Shown here: piece by piece, positions 1 through 6,813 of the stretch
Layout of the letters: each line of letters starts with the position of its first letter
Numbering within the stretch: position 1 is the first letter of the stretch
The notes under the pieces: generated by a model
Seen by the model: the letters and a program-made list of their open reading frames with translations, nothing else
Database searches by the model: none
Told to the model about the DNA's origin: nothing
NCBI GenBank assembly: GCA_029978425.1
Contig: JAPOJL010000004.1
Coordinates: 1 to 20,474, forward strand
Length of the DNA stretch: 20,474 nt
Reading direction: 5' to 3'
Origin: Actinomycetota bacterium
Lineage (GTDB): Bacteria; Actinomycetota; Actinomycetes; Nanopelagicales; Nanopelagicaceae
Program-made: the position numbers and the translations under genes

Positions 1-1
1 G

Positions 2-457
2 GCTCACTACAACCCTGCTGTGACTATTTCATCTCTGCTCACGGGCGGAATAAAAGTCCTGGAGGCCGTTGCTTACATCGTCACACAAATCAGCGGCGCA
101 TTCATCGGTGTTCTGATTGCAAATGCGATGTTTAGTGAGGCTCTTATTGGTTCTAGTTCTATCGTGAGATCGGGAAGTGGCCAATTCATTGGCGAAGTTG
201 TTGCAACCGCTGGCTTGGTTTATCTAGCGCTTACCGCAACTGAAAAAAGTGTCTGGAAGATGATTCCGCTCTGGATCTTTGCAGCCTACTTCTTCACTGC
301 TTCCACTTCATTTGCAAATCCGGCCGTAACAATTTCACGCATCTTTACGGACGCGCCTACCGGAATTAGCGGTGAATCAGTTATCGGATTTATCTCCGCT
401 CAGATTGTCGGTGCTCTGCTCTCAGTTCTGGCTCTCAAATCAAAGGTCATGAAATGA
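2..457 (+). CDS. Aquaporin (MIP family), 5'-truncated
   Basis: This is the C-terminal part of a major intrinsic protein channel; the start lies upstream of the window. The frame is open from base 2 and reads straight into the first NPA motif (NPAVT, bases 11-25), so an apparent GTG start at base 20 is only an internal Val codon. Hydrophobic segments follow, then a second NPA motif in the context FANPAVTISRIF. That second loop has Val-Thr where classical aquaporins have the selectivity Arg, a form I associate with MIP proteins in bacterial arsenic loci. The stop codon overlaps the arsC start in an ATGA junction, so the two genes are translationally coupled. Inference: it moves As(III), produced by ArsC, across the membrane; a plain glycerol or water channel is the alternative. 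Confidence 0.85.
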   Translation, partial: AHYNPAVTISSLLTGGIKVLEAVAYIVTQISGAFIGVLIANAMFSEALIGSSSIVRSGSGQFIGEVVATAGLVYLALTATEKSVWKMIPLWIFAAYFFTASTSFANPAVTISRIFTDAPTGISGESVIGFISAQIVGALLSVLALKSKVMK

Positions 458-849
458 GCAAGAAGGCATCAGTTCTCTTCGTCTGCGTTCATAACGCAGG
501 ACGTTCCCAGATGGCTGCTGCCTATCTCACACACTTTGCGGGAGATTGGGTTGAAGTTCGAAGCGCTGGTTCTGCGCCCGCGAACTCCATTAACCCCGCT
601 GTTGTTGCCGCCATGCTAGAAGAAGGAATAGATATCAGCGCAGAGGTACCGAAAGTTCTCACAACCTCTGCGGTGGAAAGTTCTGATGTAGTGATCACTA
701 TGGGATGTGGCGATGCCTGTCCATTCTTTCCCGGCAAGCGTTACCTAGATTGGAAACTCGATGATCCAGCAGGCCAAGGCGTAGATGCAGTTCGGCCAAT
801 TCGTAATCAGATTAAGTCGCTCGTAAAGGAATTGATCGAAACTCTCTAG
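454..849 (+). CDS. arsC: Arsenate reductase, LMW-phosphatase type
   Basis: The protein has 131 residues and reduces arsenate to arsenite in the cytoplasm. It belongs to the low-molecular-weight tyrosine phosphatase fold: the nucleophile loop is CVHNAGRS (Cys11 to Arg17, CX5R) and the general-acid region is LDDPAG (around residues 102-107). Two more cysteines, Cys85 and Cys89, lie in MGCGDACPFFPG, a block that separates arsenate reductases from true phosphatases. Whether electrons come from thioredoxin or from mycothiol, as in Corynebacterium ArsC1', cannot be settled from the sequence; mycothiol is plausible for an actinobacterium. It overlaps the upstream aquaporin gene by four bases. The family and role are very likely. 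Confidence 0.92.
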   Translation: MSKKASVLFVCVHNAGRSQMAAAYLTHFAGDWVEVRSAGSAPANSINPAVVAAMLEEGIDISAEVPKVLTTSAVESSDVVITMGCGDACPFFPGKRYLDWKLDDPAGQGVDAVRPIRNQIKSLVKELIETL

Positions 850-852
850 AAT
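847..852 (+). promoter_or_regulatory. Putative -10 element (TAGAAT) for ybaK operon
   Basis: TAGAAT fits the TANNNT -10 consensus and begins at the arsC stop codon. It ends 7 nt before the ybaK ATG, the spacing expected when transcription starts at the start codon itself. No Shine-Dalgarno sequence precedes that ATG. This would be the promoter of the 860-6233 operon; no clear -35 was seen. Confidence 0.5.
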
Positions 853-859
853 CGCCAAC

Positions 860-1348
860 ATGGAAGGCGTTCTCGAAAAAGCCGCTGTTCAACGCGCGCA
901 GGCTGCCCTCACTCACAACCAGATGCCAGGTCAGATCAAAGTCTTATCCGATAGCGCGCGTACCGCCGCAGAAGCTGCAGCAGCTCTGGGAATTGAAGTT
1001 GGTCAGATTGCTTCGTCGATCGTATTTAAGCTTCCCGATGATCGACCACTTCTAGTTATAACATCGGGTCGCCATCGCGTTGATACTCACCTTGTTGCTC
1101 AATTACTTAGCGTCGAAAAACTGGGTCGCGCTGATGCTGATTATGTAAAAGAAGTTTCGGGTTACTCGGTTGGTGGCGTCGCTCCTGTTGGCTGGATTAA
1201 TTCTCCCGCCACCACATTGTTAGATGAAGCGCTGAACGATTACGACGTGGTTTGGGCAGCTGCCGGACATCCGCACGCAGTTTTCCCCACATCGTTTGCT
1301 GAATTACTTAAAGCAACCGCTGCAACTCCCGCACGAGTTGGTGATTAA
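860..1348 (+). CDS. ybaK: YbaK/EbsC-type aminoacyl-tRNA deacylase
   Basis: The 162-residue product matches the YbaK/ProX editing-domain family, which hydrolyses mischarged tRNA, typically Cys-tRNA(Pro), in trans. Recognisable features are the core strand with a conserved lysine (IVFKLPDD, Lys57), the LLVITSGRHRVD strand and the SVGGVAPVGW loop, whose GxxPxG pattern forms the substrate pocket. The length is normal for a free-standing editing protein. The ATG at 860 has no ribosome-binding site and looks leaderless. Its stop overlaps the next start by one base (TAATG). It heads an operon of carotenoid genes without an obvious metabolic link, so its position may simply reflect genome compaction. 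Substrate specificity is not determinable here. Confidence 0.85.
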   Translation: MEGVLEKAAVQRAQAALTHNQMPGQIKVLSDSARTAAEAAAALGIEVGQIASSIVFKLPDDRPLLVITSGRHRVDTHLVAQLLSVEKLGRADADYVKEVSGYSVGGVAPVGWINSPATTLLDEALNDYDVVWAAAGHPHAVFPTSFAELLKATAATPARVGD

Positions 1349-2142
1349 TGACCTACAAACTTCATACTGAAATTTCTGGAGCTGGTGAACCACTGGTTTT
1401 GATTCATGGAATGGGTTCTGCGAGTACGGCGTGGAAACCGATTCGTCCACTACTCAATCAACACTTTAAAGTAATTACCCTTGATCTGCCCGGACATGGC
1501 AAGACTCCCTACCTCAAAGGTCAGCCAATGGATCCACATTCCTTGGGTCTTGCTGTTCTCGAAGAACTGAGCGCCCAAGGAATCGAGAGATTTCATCTTG
1601 CCGGAAATTCTTTGGGCGGATGGATATCTCTTGAAATTGCAAGTGCCGCACCTGATCGAGTGCGTTCTCTTATCGGAATTGCACCTGCAGGTCTATGGCT
1701 AAACCCGTATAACGCGCGATATCCAGGCACCGCAATAGCTCGCTTTTTGGCGCGGTACACCAGCAAGATCGCTCCTTCGGCTCTGCATTTTGAAAAGGCT
1801 CGACAACTAGGTTTCGCAGATGTGAGCCCGCGTTGGAGAGAATTTAGTTACGAAATCTGTCTCGATGCTGCACTTGCGATGGCCAACGCGGAAGGTTATT
1901 ACCCCGCGTGGGATGGAATGTTAATGAAGCGTTTTGACAGTTACATACCTTCTTCAATACCGGTGACAATAATTTTTGGCGATACAGATCGCACCCTGCC
2001 TGCAACGACTTGTCAGGAAAAATCCGTTGCGCCTGCACACGCGAAATGGATTTTCTTCTCGGAGACGGGACATGCTCCAATGTGGGACTCTCCGCTTGAT
2101 GTTGTCGATGAGATCAAAAAAACAACAGCGTTGGCTTCATGA
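1348..2142 (+). CDS. Alpha/beta hydrolase
   Basis: A 264-residue alpha/beta-hydrolase-fold protein. The oxyanion loop is HGMG (residues 20-23), the nucleophile elbow is GNSLGG with Ser88, the acid is probably Asp212 in FGDTDRTLP, and the catalytic His is His242 in ETGHAPMWDSP. No signal peptide is visible, so it should be cytoplasmic. It sits between ybaK (TAATG overlap) and the crtA-like gene (ATGA overlap at 2139-2142), so it is co-translated with the carotenoid genes. An esterase or acyl-transfer role on a carotenoid glycoside is conceivable from this context alone; the fold does not predict a substrate. Confidence 0.85.
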   Translation: MTYKLHTEISGAGEPLVLIHGMGSASTAWKPIRPLLNQHFKVITLDLPGHGKTPYLKGQPMDPHSLGLAVLEELSAQGIERFHLAGNSLGGWISLEIASAAPDRVRSLIGIAPAGLWLNPYNARYPGTAIARFLARYTSKIAPSALHFEKARQLGFADVSPRWREFSYEICLDAALAMANAEGYYPAWDGMLMKRFDSYIPSSIPVTIIFGDTDRTLPATTCQEKSVAPAHAKWIFFSETGHAPMWDSPLDVVDEIKKTTALAS

Positions 2143-2804
2143 TTCGAATCTACTTCTGGAAGATTCCTCGTCGCTATATTCCTTGGGCGTTGCTTCACAT
2201 GGGTCTTGATCGTATTTCGCTCTGGCGAATGAATGGAATCTCTTTTTGGAAATTACTTGGTGCAGGAAAAGGCGAGACCTTTACGCCGCGCGATGCGGAT
2301 CCACGTCGTTGGGGGCTGCTTGTTGTACTAGAACAAGATCAATTAGAGACTCTCGAGACTTCCCCGCTCATCCGTCGCTGGCGAGCCAAAAGTAACGCTG
2401 AATTCTATGCAGACCTCTCCCCGATTTCCGTGAATGGAAAGGGGTCTAAGAAAGAACCATTTCAATCCATTAACGGTGTTGATAAGAACTGGAATGGACA
2501 AGTTGCTGCAATCACGCGAGCTCGCATCAAGTGGCGTAAGAATCTGATTTTCTGGCGCTCTGTTCCGCCGGTCACCCAGAGTTTACGAAGTTCACCAGGG
2601 TTGGTTTCAGCAATTGGAATTGGTGAGGCTCCGATCGGACTACAAGGAACCTTTTCGTTATGGGAATCCGGTGACGCAGTCCGCAATTTCGCCTATAGAG
2701 GTGAGGCTCACAAAGCAGCCATTGCCGCTACACACCGCGAAGATTGGTATGCCGAGGAGCTCTTTGCCCGCTTTGCTGTCACCCGAAGCAACGGAGCCAT
2801 ATAA
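2139..2804 (+). CDS. crtA: CrtA-like carotenoid monooxygenase
   Basis: The 221-residue protein resembles spheroidene monooxygenase CrtA, which adds oxygen at C-2 of an acyclic carotenoid end and yields a 2-keto group. Blocks that match my knowledge of the family are FWKLLGAGKGETFTP (from residue 36), AAITRARI (123-130), FWRSVPP (138-144), GIGEAPIGLQGTFSLWES (160-177), FAYRGEAH (184-191) and WYAEELFARF (203-212). There are no clear membrane spans. It overlaps the hydrolase gene by ATGA and ends in a hairpin shared with cruF. Its place beside cruF and a crtD-like gene supports action on a hydroxylated, 3,4-desaturated psi end. Exact position and product (ketone or alcohol) are inferred. Confidence 0.8.
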   Translation: MIRIYFWKIPRRYIPWALLHMGLDRISLWRMNGISFWKLLGAGKGETFTPRDADPRRWGLLVVLEQDQLETLETSPLIRRWRAKSNAEFYADLSPISVNGKGSKKEPFQSINGVDKNWNGQVAAITRARIKWRKNLIFWRSVPPVTQSLRSSPGLVSAIGIGEAPIGLQGTFSLWESGDAVRNFAYRGEAHKAAIAATHREDWYAEELFARFAVTRSNGAI

Positions 2805-2820
2805 GGCACAATTGCCTTAT
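2801..2820 (+). promoter_or_regulatory. Perfect 8-bp hairpin at the crtA-like/cruF junction
   Basis: ATAAGGCA (2801-2808) and TGCCTTAT (2813-2820) are exact inverted copies around a CAAT loop. The left arm contains the crtA-like stop codon and the right arm contains the first two bases of the cruF ATG. In RNA this would occlude the cruF start unless ribosomes finishing the upstream gene open it, which suggests translational coupling. It has no U-tract and lies inside an operon, so it is not a typical terminator. Confidence 0.5.
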
Positions 2821-3625
2821 GTCGATTCGCAATTATCGCCAGCGGCGAGATTCGCGACGCACCATCACTCCAAGTAAGAACTTTCTTTTAATTGCGGTCT
2901 TTACTGTCGCACTGGGATTACAAATCGCATACCCACTCGTAGAAGGCGAAACCCTGCGTCTTGTCACAATTGCTACGGTGTATTGGGCGGCTGGCGCGAT
3001 GTTGCTCCACGCACTCTTTGCCTACGGTTGGAATTATGCGCTCCGATTCCTCTTCATTACGTTCTTCTATGCACTGATTGTTGAGCAAATTGGAATGCGC
3101 ACCGCATGGCCATTTGGAAGTTATGAATATTCACCCACTCTGGGTTATCAAATCTATGGCGTGCCTCTCGTTGTTCCTTTTGCTTGGATCATGATGGCCC
3201 ACCCAATCTTTATTGCGGCACGACGCCTTGCGCCACATTGGGTGTTTCTTGTTGGCGGTTATGGGTTAATGGCATGGGATCTATTTCTCGATCCACAAAT
3301 GGTCTCTGCAGGAAGGTGGACATGGGAAATTACCGGAAGAACAGTTCCATTCCAGCCAGAGATTCCACTTTCAAATGCATTTGGTTGGTTATTGACCGGT
3401 ATGGGCTTGATGGCGCTACTCCACTTACTTCTTCCGAGCGAGCGACGCTCACTTGGATCAAGTCGCGCTGTCCCCGAATTCTTCTTGGCATGGACGTGGA
3501 TTGGTGGAGTTATCGCCAACCTCTTCTATTTTGATCGACCTGGAGTAGCTTTCTTGGGTGGGTTAGCTCTCGGTGTTGTTGTGGTGAGTTATTTTCTCTC
3601 TGTTAAATATGGTCGTCGAGATTAG
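2819..3625 (+). CDS. cruF: CruF-type carotenoid 1,2-hydratase
   Basis: A 268-residue membrane protein of the CruF/DUF422 family, which adds water across the C-1,2 double bond of a psi end; relatives are cyanobacterial and deinococcal CruF and haloarchaeal bisanhydrobacterioruberin hydratase. About seven hydrophobic spans are visible. Conserved-looking blocks are FGSYEYSPTLGYQIYGVPLVVPFAW, GLMAWDLFLDPQMV and GRWTWEITG, with charged residues set in or next to membrane segments. The ATG at 2819 is preferred; an in-frame start 75 bases earlier would run inside crtA-like coding sequence and add a Cys-rich, atypical leader. The gene is followed two bases later by the glycosyltransferase. In cyanobacteria CruF works with a GT2 enzyme, CruG, matching this arrangement. 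Confidence 0.87.
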   Translation: MSIRNYRQRRDSRRTITPSKNFLLIAVFTVALGLQIAYPLVEGETLRLVTIATVYWAAGAMLLHALFAYGWNYALRFLFITFFYALIVEQIGMRTAWPFGSYEYSPTLGYQIYGVPLVVPFAWIMMAHPIFIAARRLAPHWVFLVGGYGLMAWDLFLDPQMVSAGRWTWEITGRTVPFQPEIPLSNAFGWLLTGMGLMALLHLLLPSERRSLGSSRAVPEFFLAWTWIGGVIANLFYFDRPGVAFLGGLALGVVVVSYFLSVKYGRRD

Positions 3626-3627
3626 AG

Positions 3628-4716
3628 ATGGATGTATTGCTCGATATCTCGTGGATTCTCATCGCCCTCACGAGTTTTTTCACTCTTCTTAACTTCTTTA
3701 CGGTTCGCGTGCCGCGCTACTCTCCCAGTGTTTTCATAAGTGAGAAAGTCTCCATTCTTGTTCCACTTCGTAATGAAGCAGAAAATGTTGAGGGCGTCAT
3801 TCATAGTCTTATTGCTCAAGAAGGACTTGAAAACTTTGAGATTCTCGCACTTGATGATTCCTCGAGCGATCAAACCCTGATGCTTTTACAAGATATCTCT
3901 GCGCCAAATCTGACAGTGCTGAATGGCGAAACTCTGCCAACTGGTTGGTTGGGAAAGAATTTCGCATGCCACCAACTCGCCTCTCATGCAAACGGTGAAT
4001 ACTTGGTGTTTGTCGATGCTGATGTACGACTAGCGCCCACTGCAATCGCTGCAGCGCTTCAATCTATGAGGAAATGGAGCTGGGATTTCATATCTCCTTA
4101 TCCCCGACAAATTGCAATCACTTTCCTAGAGCGATTGACTCAGCCACTCTTACAGTGGTCGTGGTTTGCATCTCTTCCTCTCAGGCTTGCCGAGAGACTG
4201 CAAAAACCTTCGATGGTCGTCGCAAATGGTCAGTTCTTTGCTATCAATCGCCGCGCATATTTCGAATCTGGTGGGCATGAAGCGATAAAGACCCATGTTC
4301 TCGATGATTTAGAACTGGGACGCTCGATGGTGCGTCAAGGATTTCGCGGTGGAGTTGCGGAAGCTTCCGCGCTTGCTGAATGCCGTATGTATTCAAACTC
4401 TCGGGAACTTATTGAGGGCTACACCAAATCTCAATGGCGAGCCTTTGGCAATCCTTTTGGTGCGCTCATCGTTTCGGCAATCCTCTTTCTACTGTCGATC
4501 TATCCATTTGTTATGGGGCTTACTGGAAACATCTCAGGATGGATGGGCTACTTTGCTATCGCACTCTCGCGAGCGCTGGTAGGAGTAAAGACGAGATCGG
4601 TTGTAAGTAGCGCCCTTCTGCATCCCATCAGCACAGCGCTCTGGATTTATCTCATTCTTCTATCGTGGATTCGAAAATCTAGAGGTCAACTCTCGTGGCG
4701 CGGAAGGCAACTATGA
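3628..4716 (+). CDS. GT2 glycosyltransferase, probably carotenoid-specific (CruG-like)
   Basis: A 362-residue membrane-anchored family 2 glycosyltransferase. An N-terminal span (about residues 4-24) is followed by the GT-A domain: VSILVPLRNEAENV (41-54), LDDSSSD (75-81), the metal-binding DxD as VFVDADV (127-133), an acidic LDDLELG block (225-231) and a QWR motif (269-271, the counterpart of QxxRW). Hydrophobic spans at about 279-297, 303-320 and 330-347 close the protein. It begins two bases after cruF and overlaps the crtD-like gene by ATGA. Known GT2 relatives glycosylate hydroxycarotenoids (CruG, CrtQ). Inference: it adds a sugar to the hydroxyl made by CruF or CrtA; sugar identity is unknown. 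Confidence 0.83.
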   Translation: MDVLLDISWILIALTSFFTLLNFFTVRVPRYSPSVFISEKVSILVPLRNEAENVEGVIHSLIAQEGLENFEILALDDSSSDQTLMLLQDISAPNLTVLNGETLPTGWLGKNFACHQLASHANGEYLVFVDADVRLAPTAIAAALQSMRKWSWDFISPYPRQIAITFLERLTQPLLQWSWFASLPLRLAERLQKPSMVVANGQFFAINRRAYFESGGHEAIKTHVLDDLELGRSMVRQGFRGGVAEASALAECRMYSNSRELIEGYTKSQWRAFGNPFGALIVSAILFLLSIYPFVMGLTGNISGWMGYFAIALSRALVGVKTRSVVSSALLHPISTALWIYLILLSWIRKSRGQLSWRGRQL

Positions 4717-6233
4717 GCCATCATCGCGTCACAACATCGCCGAAGAAAATAATTGTGATTGGTGCTGGTATGGCTGGGCTGGCATGCGCTGCGCGTTTAG
4801 CAAAACGAGGACATACAGTCACCATCTTTGAAGCCACCGGATTTGCAGGAGGAAAGTGCCGCACCGAGTGGATTGATGGATACGCATTTGATACCGGCCC
4901 CTCACTTCTTACTCTTCCTGCTGTCTACAGAGACTTGTTCCTCAAAACTGGGAAACGTTTAGAACATCTACTTGAGTTACAACCTGTCGATCCCTCTTTT
5001 ACTTACATCTTCCATGATGGCAAGAAGGTTACATTTCCAAATCTCTCCCACAATGCAACAGTCACTGCTATCTCAAGCGCTTTCGGAGATAGCGCGGGGC
5101 GCGAGTGGCATGAGTTACTCCTTCGCGCTGAAGCAATGTGGGAGTCATCCCGTGAATCTTTTATTGAAGGTGAGTTGAAGAGCCCGCTCCAATTGCTGAA
5201 GCGACGTAGCTTTATGAGAGATCTGCAAACCATCGCGCCATGGAAATCACTTAGCTCTCTTACTGATTCATATTCAGACAATCCATATCTCAAGAAAATC
5301 ATCAGCCGTTATGCCACATATACCGGCTCAGATCCACGGCAAGTACCTGCTGTCCTTCTGACTATTGCCTTTGTTGAAGAGGCTTTCGGCGCCTGGCATG
5401 TTAAGGGCGGACTTGGGTCTCTCGCATCAACGTTGGAATCTCGAGTGAGAGATCTTGGAGTCGATATCCGTTTCAACGCGCCCGTGCAAAGCATAGATTT
5501 TGATAATGGAATCGCCCGAGGGGTCACATTGAAGAGTGGAGAGAGAATTCAATCGGATGTCGTGGTTGCTAACGCCGATGCATCGATTATCTACAACTCT
5601 CTACTTCCACCCATTCGTAAAACTCGCGGTCCGCGCGCTGCACTTCGCAAAGCTACGCCATCTCTCTCTGGATTTAGCCTCTTGCTAGGACTGCGCGGAA
5701 CTTCATCGCTTGGTCACCACACTGTCTATTTTCCAGAGAACTATGCTGATGAATTTGATGCAATTTTTAAGCGGAAAGAACCAGTTCCTGATCCTGCGAT
5801 CTATATCTGCAATCCTCAGGATGAAACTATGAAGAAGAATCCTGATAGCGAAAGTTGGTTCGTTCTCATTAATGCACCTCGTCATGAACCAGGCTCTGGT
5901 TGTGACTGGAATGAACCAGGGCTGAAAGAACGCTACGCATCGCACATCATCGATCTCATGGAAGCTAAAGGACTTGATATCCGTTCGCGATTAGAAGTTA
6001 TGGAGATTCGAACTCCTGCTGATCTCGAAGTTCGCACAAATGCGCCTGGTGGATCTATCTATGGAACTTCAAGTAATGGCGCTCGTTCCGCATTTCTTCG
6101 TGCGAAAAATCGCTCGCCTATTAAAAATCTCTATTGCGTTGGTGGTTCAGCACATCCTGGAGGCGGTTTACCTCTTGTTGGAATTAGCGCGGAGATTGTC
6201 GCAGAAGCGGTCGAAGAAACTTCAGAACAGTAA
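4713..6233 (+). CDS. crtD: CrtI-family desaturase, probable carotenoid 3,4-desaturase (CrtD-like)
   Basis: A 506-residue FAD-dependent carotenoid desaturase paralogous to the crtI at 8743. The N-terminal dinucleotide fold reads VIGAGMAGLACAARL (Gly17, Gly19, Gly22) and ends in acidic Glu40; FDTGPSLLTLP follows, and the C-terminal FAD block is LYCVGGSAHPGGGLPLVGIS. The ATG at 4713 is chosen over an in-frame GTG at 4695 because it makes an ATGA overlap with the glycosyltransferase and has GGAAGG about 6 nt upstream. Because a true crtI accompanies crtE and crtB elsewhere, this copy beside cruF and crtA most likely introduces the C-3,4 double bond, as CrtD does. Its last 50 bases overlap the tail of the gene on the other strand. 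CrtI activity is the alternative. Confidence 0.78.
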   Translation: MSHHRVTTSPKKIIVIGAGMAGLACAARLAKRGHTVTIFEATGFAGGKCRTEWIDGYAFDTGPSLLTLPAVYRDLFLKTGKRLEHLLELQPVDPSFTYIFHDGKKVTFPNLSHNATVTAISSAFGDSAGREWHELLLRAEAMWESSRESFIEGELKSPLQLLKRRSFMRDLQTIAPWKSLSSLTDSYSDNPYLKKIISRYATYTGSDPRQVPAVLLTIAFVEEAFGAWHVKGGLGSLASTLESRVRDLGVDIRFNAPVQSIDFDNGIARGVTLKSGERIQSDVVVANADASIIYNSLLPPIRKTRGPRAALRKATPSLSGFSLLLGLRGTSSLGHHTVYFPENYADEFDAIFKRKEPVPDPAIYICNPQDETMKKNPDSESWFVLINAPRHEPGSGCDWNEPGLKERYASHIIDLMEAKGLDIRSRLEVMEIRTPADLEVRTNAPGGSIYGTSSNGARSAFLRAKNRSPIKNLYCVGGSAHPGGGLPLVGISAEIVAEAVEETSEQ

Positions 6234-6813
6234 GCGCGGAAATAGTCTGGAGTAAAGCCCACATAATTGCTCCGATCGTGGCAAGGTTAAGATCAATCAC
6301 GCGCGCTACGAGAACTATGAAAATAATGCTGGCGCGAATTGGGCGTTCACAAATGGTCACAACACCAATCTCATGAACCCCAAGTCCACCCGCACGAGCG
6401 CGCATATATTCTTGAGCATAAGCGGCGAGCCAGGCCAATAAAACCCACTCCCACGGCGCACCGAGTTGAAATAACCCAAGCGCCCACAAAGTTTCAACGA
6501 CTCGATCAACAATGGAATCAAGAGCAGCGCCCCATTTGCTTACTTTTTTACTCATAATGGCGAGCGTTCCATCAACGCCATCTGCCATGAGGGAGAGCAC
6601 AAGAAAGGCGATCGCCCAATGGGTTTTGATTGTGTAGAGATAAGCCAGAGCGAGAACTAAGGAGAAATATGTAAGTGCATTCGGAGTGATTCGAAGCGCT
6701 CGTAGCGGTTTACATACTGCAAAACTGATGCTCAGCCAAGCCTTAACAATTCCCTTAATCTCCGCTCCGCCATGAAGGGAGCTCCACTCCAAAAAGAATT
6801 CTTCCCGCTTCAT
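6184..6813 (-). CDS. CDP-alcohol phosphatidyltransferase family protein
   Basis: A 209-residue integral membrane protein that should transfer a substituted phosphate from a CDP-alcohol to an acceptor alcohol in phospholipid synthesis. The family motif D-x2-D-G-x2-A-R-x8-G-x3-D-x3-D is present with exact spacing at Asp78, Asp81, Gly82, Ala85, Gly95, Asp99 and Asp103, but the usual Arg is Ile86. Around five or six membrane spans are visible, and a cytoplasmic-looking EYMRARAGGLG...CERPIR stretch resembles PgsA-type enzymes. It overlaps metF by ATGA and so is translationally coupled to it. The 3' end runs 50 bases into the crtD-like tail on the opposite strand. The acceptor (glycerol phosphate, inositol phosphate or other) cannot be assigned. 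Confidence 0.83.
   Translation of the reverse strand: MKREEFFLEWSSLHGGAEIKGIVKAWLSISFAVCKPLRALRITPNALTYFSLVLALAYLYTIKTHWAIAFLVLSLMADGVDGTLAIMSKKVSKWGAALDSIVDRVVETLWALGLFQLGAPWEWVLLAWLAAYAQEYMRARAGGLGVHEIGVVTICERPIRASIIFIVLVARVIDLNLATIGAIMWALLQTISALTVLKFLRPLLRQSPR

Noticed and set aside
2744..2818. N-terminal extension of CruF by 25 residues
   Set aside because: It lies inside crtA-like coding sequence and reads as a Cys/His/Pro-rich stretch unlike CruF; the ATG at 2819 fits the junction better.
4695..4712. GTG 4695 as start of the crtD-like gene
   Set aside because: It has no ribosome-binding site and lies within the glycosyltransferase gene; ATG 4713 forms an ATGA overlap and follows GGAAGG.
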